A stretch of DNA of 5,595 nucleotides from Nitrospiraceae bacterium (GTDB lineage: Bacteria > Nitrospirota > Nitrospiria > Nitrospirales > UBA8639), in NCBI GenBank assembly GCA_003523945.1, contig DOFS01000483.1, forward strand, positions 261 to 5,855, written 5' to 3'. A model generated the notes under the pieces. It ran no database searches, had not been told where the DNA came from, and saw nothing but the letters and a program-made list of their open reading frames with translations. Each line of letters opens with the position of its first letter. Position 1 is the stretch's first letter. The position numbers and the translations under genes were made by a program. This document shows, piece by piece, positions 1 through 5,595 of the stretch.

Positions 1-202
1 CATCCTCATTAAACATAGGCTGTACCCCGGCTTGTAAATCAATGATTTTCAGCCTTCGGTGTCCCAAGCCCACATGTTTATTCAAGAACAGCCCCGCAGA
101 GTCCGGGCCCCGATGGACCATGGAATCCCTCATCTGCACGAGAAGACTTTGTTCGACAGGTTCCCCATTCCCAATTCTCACCACACCACAAATGGCACAC
201 AT
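1..202 (-). CDS. AsnB-like glutamine amidotransferase, N-terminal part (cut by window edge)
   Basis: This is the first 67 codons of a gene that runs off the left edge. The protein starts MCAICGVV, so removing Met would expose Cys2, the nucleophile of class II (Ntn-type) glutamine amidotransferases. It continues with HRGPDSAG (residues 30-37), LGHRRLKIIDL (46-56) and QPMFNED (61-67), the usual order at the start of asparagine synthase B-type proteins. In that family the N-terminal domain frees ammonia from glutamine and the C-terminal domain, not seen here, uses ATP to amidate a carboxylate. The ATG lies 17 bp after the ligase/polymerase stop, with GGAG at 212-215 spaced 9 nt from it, so it is translated as part of the same transcript. 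Residue 3 is Ala where Gly is usual. Homologues inside EPS loci are often annotated as exosortase A-associated amidotransferases rather than true asparagine synthetases. The context favours glycan modification, but the acceptor cannot be told from this fragment. Confidence 0.9.
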   Translation of the reverse strand, partial: MCAICGVVRIGNGEPVEQSLLVQMRDSMVHRGPDSAGLFLNKHVGLGHRRLKIIDLQAGVQPMFNED

Positions 203-219
203 AGAAGTTGACTCCGGGG

Positions 220-1584
220 TTATGACAAGGCGCCCGAAAAAAACACTGCGGTAAATATTCGAAGAAAGAGCACAAACCCCACTTCCATAAGGACAATCCA
301 TACGACATCGTACCGAGTCAGCGTGGGATTAAATCCATTTAAGGAACAAAACGCCGCAGCAATGCCAAGCTGTACATAAAAAAGAATAAAATCTGTCGTC
401 ACAAACATGGATGTGGCAGCATACGAACAGATGCTGGCTAAAAGCGCCAGCGCTAATGAACGATCCTTTGGATCGGAGACTTGTTTTGATACATGCCACA
501 AGCCCTTGATCGAAAGATATGACAAGGCGATGTAGACAAACAGCCCAGGAAATCCTGTTTCACCAAGATTTTCGACGTATGAGTTATGTGCAATTAAACC
601 TAACCCTGTTTTCTCTCTCGCAGAATCTTTGAACCGCATTTTCCCCACTCCAAAAACCGGGTTTTCCTTAGCCATTTCCAACCCGGCCGCCCAGAGATCC
701 ACACGATGCGCCGCAGATTTACTCCCATCGCTATCATCAAGCCCACGTGTCGTGAGAAACCCGACCAACGGGGCAGCCAAAACCAGAACAATAGCTCCGA
801 GGATCAACGCCGTGCGCGGCTTAAACCGTAATACAAGGGAAGCAAACAACGAAACGATTGAGGCAAGCAACCCTCCACGTGACTGCGTCAAGAGGAGGCC
901 TTGAAAAATAAGTACGGCAAAAAGGAAGGAAAAAATCCGAACGAAAGGATTCCAGGGAGGAAACATAAATTGGATGAGAAATGGAAAGGCAATAACAAAA
1001 AGCAAGGCCAGGACATTCATGCCATCCCAAAGTCCAACCCATTTGGCACGTCCGCCGTGTCCATCATCCCAACCAAGAGGTTGCCCGGCCCACCCAACCC
1101 CATGAGCTACTTGATCAATACATTGGTAGGCAAGGAGGCCTGACAGGAAAATTTGAAACCAGATGAGCCTGCGGATTTGTTGGGTTGAGGTCAAGAAAAT
1201 GAATAAGCACATAAAAATCAGGAATGATTTCGCATACTCAGTGAAGGCCTGTCTGGCATACCAAGTCCCCTCCCCTCCTTGCGCGAGGTTTGACAGGATG
1301 ATCACAGCAAGCCATGCCATCAACACATACAGTAAAGGCAACTGGCGCAAACGCGACCATCCATCGAATTGCAGAATGGAACCAACCAGCAAAAAGGCAA
1401 AAATAATGTAATCGACCGGCCAATTCAGCATAAACGACACCCAGTCTTGGGGCCGTAGATAAAGGGTGATGAGGTAAATATAAAGAAGAAATGACAGCGG
1501 TGAGGGTATAGGTCCATTGCCGGAAGCCCGATTAATCCCAACGGAGTCTATAGGGTTTAGCACTGAAGTTTCTTCCTTGACCAT
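220..1584 (-). CDS. O-antigen ligase/polymerase family membrane protein (Wzy/WaaL type)
   Basis: This is a polytopic inner-membrane protein of about 454 residues, the usual size for the Wzy_C/WaaL family, which polymerises glycan repeats or transfers a glycan from undecaprenyl diphosphate to an acceptor at the periplasmic face. Hydrophobic segments begin at about residue 30 and recur to the C-terminus, with roughly ten or more helices. Family landmarks are TQSRGG (233-238), HRVDLWAAGLEMAKENPVFG (293-312) and the periplasmic-loop AHNSYVENLGETGFPGL (332-348), where His333 sits at the place of the conserved WaaL histidine. The N-terminal LYLRPQDW (41-48) resembles ligase-like proteins in EPS loci. 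Start choice is open. The frame reaches a TTG at 1599 and an ATG at 1584, neither with a clear ribosome site. A GTG at 1563 has AGGAAG 8 nt before it and may be the true start (447 residues). It follows the deacetylase-like gene by 36-72 bp. Polymerase versus ligase cannot be decided from sequence. Confidence 0.88.
   Translation of the reverse strand: MVKEETSVLNPIDSVGINRASGNGPIPSPLSFLLYIYLITLYLRPQDWVSFMLNWPVDYIIFAFLLVGSILQFDGWSRLRQLPLLYVLMAWLAVIILSNLAQGGEGTWYARQAFTEYAKSFLIFMCLFIFLTSTQQIRRLIWFQIFLSGLLAYQCIDQVAHGVGWAGQPLGWDDGHGGRAKWVGLWDGMNVLALLFVIAFPFLIQFMFPPWNPFVRIFSFLFAVLIFQGLLLTQSRGGLLASIVSLFASLVLRFKPRTALILGAIVLVLAAPLVGFLTTRGLDDSDGSKSAAHRVDLWAAGLEMAKENPVFGVGKMRFKDSAREKTGLGLIAHNSYVENLGETGFPGLFVYIALSYLSIKGLWHVSKQVSDPKDRSLALALLASICSYAATSMFVTTDFILFYVQLGIAAAFCSLNGFNPTLTRYDVVWIVLMEVGFVLFLRIFTAVFFSGALS
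1564..1578 (-). promoter_or_regulatory. Ribosome-binding site favouring a GTG start at 1563
   Basis: On the minus strand AAGGAAG (1572-1578) lies 8 nt before an in-frame GTG at 1563-1561, inside the annotated ligase/polymerase reading frame. The two upstream alternatives, TTG at 1599 and ATG at 1584, have only an AT-rich leader with no purine-rich site. The twelve or so extra residues in the longer form precede the first membrane segment and carry no family motif. This supports, but does not prove, initiation at GTG. Confidence 0.45.
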
Positions 1585-1635
1585 AAAAATATGAATCAAA
1601 TGCTTGGGGTTACTCTGAAATTGTACTTTCTGTTT

Positions 1636-2820
1636 TTATGTGGCTGGACCCGCCGTTTTTTTTGTTTGGGCATATCTCGAAAATTGGGTTAAAAAGTGAG
1701 AAGGCTCACTCACTATTCCACTTTCCGCCGCCTTCACAACCTGAAATAACTCATAGGCCGTCACATAATGAAGGCAGTATCTCTGTCCATCATTATATTC
1801 GGCCTCCAGATACGTCCACATGCGGTCCATGGAATCTCCAAGGAGCACCCCCATATTCTGCTCACAGGCACCATGCGTATGAAGCTTCACAAATATCCAA
1901 TTGGGTTGTCCTTGCACATGGATATGAGTCTTGATCCAAAGGTCAACACGATCGTTGGATGGAGGGTTATCACCTGATAGCTCCCCGTTTTCAATCCTGG
2001 GAAGAAACCCAAGTTTTCTAGCTTTCCAATTCAATCCTAAGGGACCTTGAATAAGCAGCAGATCTCCGCTGGCTTTCCTACCGGCCTTTACAAAAACACC
2101 GGCATTGTGGGATTTGGGTTGCAAAGGGTCATCTGTGGCATAATATAGGGAATTAATGGTTTTAACCTGTGTCTCATCGGGAGCAGAAGGAAAGGTAAAG
2201 TCCGCATAACACCCTGTCTCACGAAGAATGGAAATCTCATTATTGACTCCACACCATCTTCCTGCAGCCCCACTGTTATCTAACGCCCAGTTCCCATGGA
2301 TAAAACCGTATTCAATTACCCCGGTTTCAGGATTTTTGCGAAGGAGACGATGCCTCTCATAGAGAACCGTTTTGAATTCATGCAGTTGTTCTCTAAGATT
2401 TTCGGCAGTATCGTTGTCGTGATGTAAATGTATCTCAACATCTCCAAAACCCATTCCGCATAATTCTGCAAGCCGATCAAGATGCTCAGGGCGATATTCT
2501 TCTGCTGGGAAAAAGAAGGTATGTTGCGGACACCGTCCACTCCCATCCTGATGCTTGGACGCGATAGCCGGATAATGTTTCATCCATTTTTCCACCCTGG
2601 CACATTCTTGTTCGTACGATACCCCACCTACAGCGGGTTCATAATGATCCGCAACACAGAAAAAAATATGAATGGGTCCCTCAGCTATCTTTGGGCGAGC
2701 ACGGAACCGCTGAACGACAAAGCTCGCAATCCATAGGTGCATCTGCTTTTTACGCAACACGATCACGACCAATCCCAGGACAATCACAAAACTCGCGAAA
2801 AGCCCGTATACGAGATACAC
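1636..2820 (-). CDS. Membrane-anchored polysaccharide-deacetylase-like protein of unknown function
   Basis: This 394-residue protein has one N-terminal membrane segment (about residues 2-22) followed by RKK, so the rest is either a signal-anchored periplasmic domain or a cytoplasmic domain, depending on topology. I cannot assign a reaction. Visible motifs are VADHYEP (56-62), HTFFFPAEEY (100-109), EIHLHHDNDT (129-138), GFIHGNWALDN (172-182), RETGCYADFTFPSAPDET (200-217), KTHIH (297-301) and VKLHTHG (311-317). Early Asp-His, a central His-rich strand end and a late Leu-x-His motif echo the order in NodB-like (CE4) deacetylases and the wider glycoside hydrolase/deacetylase barrel fold, but the canonical TFDD motif is absent. 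From memory, similar proteins sit in EPS loci labelled hypothetical. The start is GTG with GGAG (2830-2833) 9 nt upstream. It begins 28 bp after the GT2 stop, so the two are probably co-transcribed. A run of eight A residues near the 3' end encodes KK just before the stop. Confidence 0.85.
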   Translation of the reverse strand: MYLVYGLFASFVIVLGLVVIVLRKKQMHLWIASFVVQRFRARPKIAEGPIHIFFCVADHYEPAVGGVSYEQECARVEKWMKHYPAIASKHQDGSGRCPQHTFFFPAEEYRPEHLDRLAELCGMGFGDVEIHLHHDNDTAENLREQLHEFKTVLYERHRLLRKNPETGVIEYGFIHGNWALDNSGAAGRWCGVNNEISILRETGCYADFTFPSAPDETQVKTINSLYYATDDPLQPKSHNAGVFVKAGRKASGDLLLIQGPLGLNWKARKLGFLPRIENGELSGDNPPSNDRVDLWIKTHIHVQGQPNWIFVKLHTHGACEQNMGVLLGDSMDRMWTYLEAEYNDGQRYCLHYVTAYELFQVVKAAESGIVSEPSHFLTQFSRYAQTKKTAGPAT

Positions 2821-2834
2821 CTAAATTTTCTCCA
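2821..2834 (-). promoter_or_regulatory. Ribosome-binding site for the GTG start at 2820
   Basis: Minus-strand TGGAGA is followed by AAATTTAG and then GTG. The GGAG core (2830-2833) is 9 nt from the start, which fixes the non-ATG start of the deacetylase-like gene. In this frame a TAG stop immediately precedes the GTG, so no earlier start is possible. Confidence 0.7.
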
Positions 2835-2848
2835 AGGTTATAGCCTTC

Positions 2849-3985
2849 CTACCGTTCAGCTTTACGCCACAGACTGGTTTGTCCGGCACTAAAGAAATGA
2901 AGAAAAAACCCATACAAAGCAGCCGCATTCCCCATACAGAAATACAACGGGACATAAAAAGGATTTAGACAACCTTGTCTTTTCATGAGAACCCAGCCCA
3001 TAACCGCCGCAAGGTAAAAGGCAACTTGTCCTAGGAAAAGACTTTGGAACAAAACGGAAGGTATCACCGCACTGGTGAACAGCATGACCAAAAGGAAAAA
3101 GGGGATCAACCAGCGCAATAGCTTGTGAGAGATAAACTGAAAGGCGAAAAATGTCTTTGGCGGAAGAAACATTCTCCGAAATTCGGAAAGAATCTGATAC
3201 CCGGCAGATGCATAACGAACCTTGAGAAAAAACTCGTCATGAAGAGTTTTTGAGGCATATTCGGCCGAAGTCGCCTCCCCTTCATAAATAACTCGAAAAC
3301 CGCTTTCAACAATCTTGAGTGAAAGAAACATATCGTCATGAACGATGGTTGATGGCATAGGGGAAAACAACGCTCTTCGCATGGCAAAGATCTCCCCATC
3401 TGCACCGACAATCGATCCTAACCGACTTTCCCCGGATTTGAGCCAGCCTTCGTAATTCCAAAAGGCTGTTTCCCCTTGGCTGGTTTGCCTGTCGCTGTCT
3501 TTCAAAATGATCTTTCGGCCTGATACTCCACCCACAGAAGGATCATGGAAGTTTCGTACGATCTTTTGAAGCACAGTGGGTTCATATACGGTGTTGGCAT
3601 CTGAAAAAAATACAATCTCTCCCGTAGCCAATGAAACAGCATGGTTCAAAGCAGCCGTCTTTCCCTGCCTAAGCGGTCTATGCAGGACGGTGACGCCTTC
3701 ATTTTGATAAGACTGTGCAATCCTGACCGTCTGGTCAGTGGACCCATCGGCTACAACAATAATCTCTAACTGCTCTTTTGGGTATGCCAACGCTAATGTG
3801 TTGATCATTTTGCCACCAATGACCTTTTCTTCGTTATAGGCAGCAATAATGAGTGAAACGGATGGATAGAATGCTTTTTGGTTGATGGGCCTCGGCCTCA
3901 GACGTGCTACAAGCCAGACAAGAGACGGATAACCAAAATAGGTATACAGCACCCCCACAAAGGCCACACAAAATAGCAGTTTCAT
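2849..3985 (-). CDS. Membrane-bound family 2 glycosyltransferase
   Basis: This 378-residue processive-type GT2 enzyme transfers a sugar from a nucleotide donor at the cytoplasmic face of the inner membrane. It has an N-terminal membrane helix (about 2-19), a GT-A domain (about 42-265) and three or so C-terminal helices (about 290-310, 313-335, 343-365). GT-A landmarks are SLIIAAYNEE (44-53), VVADGSTDQT (77-86), FFSDAN (126-131, the DxD-like metal site), GADGEIFAMRR (194-204) and HDDM (216-219, the likely catalytic-base region). The usual QxxRW of cellulose- or PNAG-type synthases is replaced by KVRYASAGYQ (255-264), a form seen in single-addition or less typical members, so processivity is uncertain. 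The overall architecture resembles PgaC/IcaA-like and EPS-locus GT2 proteins. The ATG has AAAAGGA (3992-3998) about 6 nt before it, a good ribosome site. It starts after a 193-bp gap, so it may lead a separate transcript, and it is followed closely by the deacetylase-like gene. Confidence 0.93.
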   Translation of the reverse strand: MKLLFCVAFVGVLYTYFGYPSLVWLVARLRPRPINQKAFYPSVSLIIAAYNEEKVIGGKMINTLALAYPKEQLEIIVVADGSTDQTVRIAQSYQNEGVTVLHRPLRQGKTAALNHAVSLATGEIVFFSDANTVYEPTVLQKIVRNFHDPSVGGVSGRKIILKDSDRQTSQGETAFWNYEGWLKSGESRLGSIVGADGEIFAMRRALFSPMPSTIVHDDMFLSLKIVESGFRVIYEGEATSAEYASKTLHDEFFLKVRYASAGYQILSEFRRMFLPPKTFFAFQFISHKLLRWLIPFFLLVMLFTSAVIPSVLFQSLFLGQVAFYLAAVMGWVLMKRQGCLNPFYVPLYFCMGNAAALYGFFLHFFSAGQTSLWRKAER

Positions 3986-4030
3986 CGCAGTTCCTTTTGA
4001 ATACAGGAGAGATTCTTCCCTCCGCCATTC

Positions 4031-4042
4031 CCTACAAGTAGG
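4031..4042. repeat. Near-perfect palindrome CCTACAAGTAGG
   Basis: CCTAC and GTAGG are exact inverted copies around a two-base centre, and the symmetry extends by two more A/T pairs after one mismatch. It lies 46 bp upstream of the GT2 start codon, in a noncoding gap. The short centre suits a dimeric protein operator better than an RNA hairpin. No regulator is identified, and a 10-bp match can arise by chance. Confidence 0.4.
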
Positions 4043-4058
4043 AAACGGGCATATTTCC
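4041..4058. repeat. Short inverted repeat GGAAA...TTTCC
   Basis: GGAAA (4041-4045) and TTTCC (4054-4058) can pair as a 5-bp stem with an 8-base loop. It overlaps the palindrome at 4031-4042 by two bases, so the two could be alternative structures in a leader RNA. The stem is AT-rich and weak. Confidence 0.25.
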
Positions 4059-4114
4059 CATCAAAACAGAAAATGAGAGAGAAATCTCAATCAAGGGTAA
4101 GTGTATGGTGTTTA

Positions 4115-4134
4115 TGTCGGTTATTCTTCCGACA
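4115..4134. repeat. Inverted repeat TGTCGG-N8-CCGACA
   Basis: This is a perfect 6-bp stem with an 8-base A/T-rich loop, 45 bp after the GT4 stop codon. On the minus strand it is followed by TAAACACC, not a T-tract, so it is not a typical intrinsic terminator. It could be a weak mRNA-end-stabilising hairpin or a spaced dyad operator. Confidence 0.4.
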
Positions 4135-4178
4135 ATCCTAAGCGGGTAGAAATAGTGGGGCGGGAGATTCCAGGCTCG

Positions 4179-5369
4179 TCAACTCAAATCCATAGATAAA
4201 GAGGCAAACCGTTCAACTCGTTTTCCATTCTCATGCCAGGTGTGCTTGCCGTAAACTTTTCGCCGGGCACATTTACCTAATTCAATACGAAGGGCCGGAT
4301 CGCACAATAACAGTGAGAGGGCCTGCCGGAGAGAAGACGGATCTCCACGTTGAACAATCAATCCGTCCTTCCGATCTTCAATAATATCTCGAATGGGCAG
4401 AAGGTCAGGCGCAATCACAGCTTTTCCCATTCCCATAAACTCAAATAAAACAATTGGAGAACCAAAAACATTCGAATCTGGTAGGACACAGATATCCATA
4501 GCCGCGATGTAGGACAAAACCTGAGATCTGGGCACGGGGCCTGTGAGAACAACCACCTCTTCCAATTGGGCGTTCCGAACCTGTTCAGAAAGCAGAGTTG
4601 CTACCGGACCATTGCCGACCAGCATAAGCCGAACATTTGGGTATTCCTGGTGAACATCTTTGACCACATCAATAAGCAGATCCAACCGGTCCCATGTATC
4701 AAACCACCCGGCAAAGCCAACCACAATGTGACCATCAAATTTATAACGCTTACGAATATGTTCTCCGGTCTCCTTCGTTTCCAAAACTTGAGAATCCACA
4801 GCGTTGGGAATCACATGGACCGAACCTGTTTTCCCTCTCCGCTTTAATACTTCTTCCTTCAAAAAACTTGAGACCGTGAGAATCACATCAGCCTTTTTGA
4901 AAACCATTTTTTCAAACCACTTTGAGATAGGAACGAGTAGCTGGTTTCGTGCCCTCTGAACTCCCACAACCTCATTTACTTCCAGCAAAACAGTCCAGCC
5001 AAAATATTTGGCTAAATACACTCCCATAAACATGAAGAATGCATACCGTTCATAGTACACGTCTTGACTGCGCCGTTGTAGAATTGGTCCCAATCGAAAC
5101 ACCACATACATGTTATAACCAATTTCAAGCATTTCAAAGAAAAAATCCGGAACCCAGCAACTGACGATTTTCCAGATTCGATTTATACCACGCACTTGAG
5201 ACTTATCTTTATCGACCGGAGAATCCCCAGCCATTTTGAGTGGATCCACGCCAGGCGGGGACACCACCATGGTCGTATGCCCCAGAGCGTCAAGAGCCCG
5301 AACCAAACTGGCAATATGGACGCCTTCTCCCCCTCGCCCAAGTGTTCGATGATGATAAAGAAATTTCAT
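4179..5369 (-). CDS. Family 4 glycosyltransferase (GT-B fold)
   Basis: This 396-residue cytoplasmic retaining glycosyltransferase is likely to add one sugar from a nucleotide donor to a lipid-linked glycan. The N-terminal Rossmann half starts MKFLYHHRTLGRGGEGVHIA, with the glycine-rich acceptor loop at 11-16, and has YYERYAFF (105-112) and LLEVNEV (128-134). The C-terminal donor half has VIPNAVD (186-192), VVGFAGWFDTWDRLDLLI (216-233), LMLVGNGP (248-255) and SPIVLFEFMGMGKAVIAPD (304-322). In the family E-x7-E motif the second Glu is E310, while the first position holds Phe302. This variant is common in GT4 members with an SPxKLFEYM-type motif. I chose the ATG at 5369 because the family's first beta strand begins there. 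It is 13 bp after the previous stop with GGGG (5378-5381) 8 nt upstream, a modest ribosome site. The frame reaches a TTG at 5432, but that would overlap the deacetylase gene by 50 bp and add 21 residues unlike the family. Sugar and linkage are unknown. Confidence 0.93.
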   Translation of the reverse strand: MKFLYHHRTLGRGGEGVHIASLVRALDALGHTTMVVSPPGVDPLKMAGDSPVDKDKSQVRGINRIWKIVSCWVPDFFFEMLEIGYNMYVVFRLGPILQRRSQDVYYERYAFFMFMGVYLAKYFGWTVLLEVNEVVGVQRARNQLLVPISKWFEKMVFKKADVILTVSSFLKEEVLKRRGKTGSVHVIPNAVDSQVLETKETGEHIRKRYKFDGHIVVGFAGWFDTWDRLDLLIDVVKDVHQEYPNVRLMLVGNGPVATLLSEQVRNAQLEEVVVLTGPVPRSQVLSYIAAMDICVLPDSNVFGSPIVLFEFMGMGKAVIAPDLLPIRDIIEDRKDGLIVQRGDPSSLRQALSLLLCDPALRIELGKCARRKVYGKHTWHENGKRVERFASLSMDLS

Positions 5370-5382
5370 TGATGCAACCCCA

Positions 5383-5595
5383 TCAAATCTTAAGCATTTC
5401 GGAAATATGAACCGGTTGTATGTTTTGTCCAACGATAACGTTCAGGATATCCGGAAGCGCCTTGACAGCATGAGGAGTGGTTCCATGATATAACAGAATA
5501 TCCCCGGGCTGAAGAGGCTGACATTGTAACGCAGCAAGGATTTCTCCGGAGCTATTGGCTTGAAAATCCTTAAGATCAACATTCCACATGACACA
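5383..5595 (-). CDS. Polysaccharide deacetylase, C-terminal fragment (5' end outside window)
   Basis: The last 70 residues of a longer protein are visible, in a frame open to the window edge. The residues VMWNVDLKDF (2-11) match the W-x-x-D-x-x-D region of NodB-like (CE4) polysaccharide deacetylases. PGDILLYHGTTPHAVKALPDI matches the closing motif with the conserved Leu-x-His, followed by the usual final helix (ALPDILNVI) and terminal strand. Such enzymes remove N- or O-acetyl groups from polysaccharides using a metal ion. The metal-binding Asp and His motifs lie upstream of the window and cannot be checked. The Met at 5589 is internal, not a start, because the homology runs through it. It ends 13 bp before the GT4 start, so the two share a transcript. 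In exosortase A-linked EPS loci a deacetylase commonly occurs beside GT4 genes. Calling it that particular subfamily would go beyond this fragment. Confidence 0.82.
   Translation of the reverse strand, partial: CVMWNVDLKDFQANSSGEILAALQCQPLQPGDILLYHGTTPHAVKALPDILNVIVGQNIQPVHISEMLKI

Larger units (their letters stand above)
3986..4178 (-). other. 193-bp noncoding gap between the GT4 and GT2 genes
   Basis: This is the longest stretch without a gene, compared with 13, 28, about 50 and 17 bp for the other gaps. Neither strand has a credible gene. It holds three short inverted repeats (listed separately) and the ribosome site of the GT2 gene at its end. None of the stems is followed by a T-run on the minus strand, so there is no clear intrinsic terminator. 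I found no convincing -35/-10 pair and no TGGCAC-N5-TTGC sigma-54 site. It is a candidate leader or internal control region for the downstream block. Confidence 0.6.

Noticed and set aside
78..308. 76-residue minus-strand frame overlapping the ligase/polymerase end and the amidotransferase start
   Set aside because: It lies in another frame from two genes with clear family motifs and has no recognisable protein features.
433..475. Two small hairpins (AGCGC-CA-GCGCT and CGATCC-TTT-GGATCG) close together
   Set aside because: Both are inside ligase/polymerase coding sequence, are explained by codons for a Ala/Leu-rich and DPKDRS segment, and have no T-run or other sign of function.
629..1411. 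Plus-strand open frames opposite the ligase/polymerase gene
   Set aside because: Low-complexity, charged or Arg/Pro-rich translations antisense to a well-supported gene; treated as shadows.
3834..4028. 64-residue minus-strand frame reaching into the 193-bp gap
   Set aside because: Most of it overlaps the GT2 coding start in another frame, and its translation shows no family features.
3986..4100. Possible sigma-70 promoter (TTGATG with a TACTTG-like -10) before the GT2 gene
   Set aside because: The -10 match is poor and other equally weak pairs can be drawn; too little to list as a promoter.
4566..4879. Plus-strand open frames opposite the GT4 gene
   Set aside because: Antisense shadows of a strongly supported glycosyltransferase, with no motif of their own.
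5370..5432. TTG-initiated 21-residue N-terminal extension of the GT4 gene
   Set aside because: It would overlap the deacetylase coding end by 50 bp, and the extra residues do not fit the GT4 fold, whose first strand begins at the ATG at 5369.
1..5595. CRISPR arrays, tRNA/rRNA genes, insertion sequences or attachment sites
   Set aside because: I saw no regularly spaced repeats, no cloverleaf-like or rRNA-like segments, and no transposase or terminal inverted repeats; the window is filled by glycan genes.

Overview
The window is bacterial and reads as one stretch of an exopolysaccharide or surface-glycan biosynthesis locus. All six genes are on the minus strand, so the biological order runs from high to low coordinates. 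Base composition is near balanced by eye. Shine-Dalgarno-like sites precede most starts and the genes are tightly packed. The gene content (NodB-type polysaccharide deacetylase, GT4 and GT2 glycosyltransferases, a second deacetylase-like protein, a Wzy/WaaL-type O-antigen ligase/polymerase, and an asparagine-synthase-like amidotransferase) resembles the EPS loci that accompany exosortase A (XrtA)/PEP-CTERM systems in Gram-negative bacteria such as Proteobacteria and Nitrospirota. No exosortase, PEP-CTERM protein or regulator lies inside the window, so that link is inference, and I cannot name the organism.

Layout in transcription order: (1) 5595-5383, the last 70 residues of a polysaccharide deacetylase whose 5' part is outside the window; (2) 5369-4179, a GT4 glycosyltransferase starting 13 bp after it; (3) 4178-3986, a 193-bp noncoding gap with three short inverted repeats, the only real break in the run; (4) 3985-2849, a membrane-bound GT2 glycosyltransferase; (5) 2820-1636, a membrane-anchored deacetylase-like protein of unproven function with a GTG start; (6) about 1584-220, a polytopic O-antigen ligase/polymerase; (7) 202-1, the first 67 codons of a class II glutamine amidotransferase of the AsnB type, cut by the window edge.

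Inferred division of labour: the GT4 and GT2 enzymes add sugars to a lipid-linked or growing glycan on the cytoplasmic side. The AsnB-like protein would use glutamine nitrogen to amidate a precursor or glycan carboxyl group. The ligase/polymerase joins repeat units or transfers the glycan at the periplasmic face. The deacetylase, and possibly the deacetylase-like protein, trim acyl groups. Gaps of 13, 28, about 50 and 17 bp suggest two co-transcribed blocks (5595-4179 and 3985-1), or a single operon with an internal regulatory gap.

The item most worth following is the 394-residue protein at 1636-2820. It has several His/Asp-rich motifs and is membrane anchored, but it matches no enzyme family I can name with certainty.
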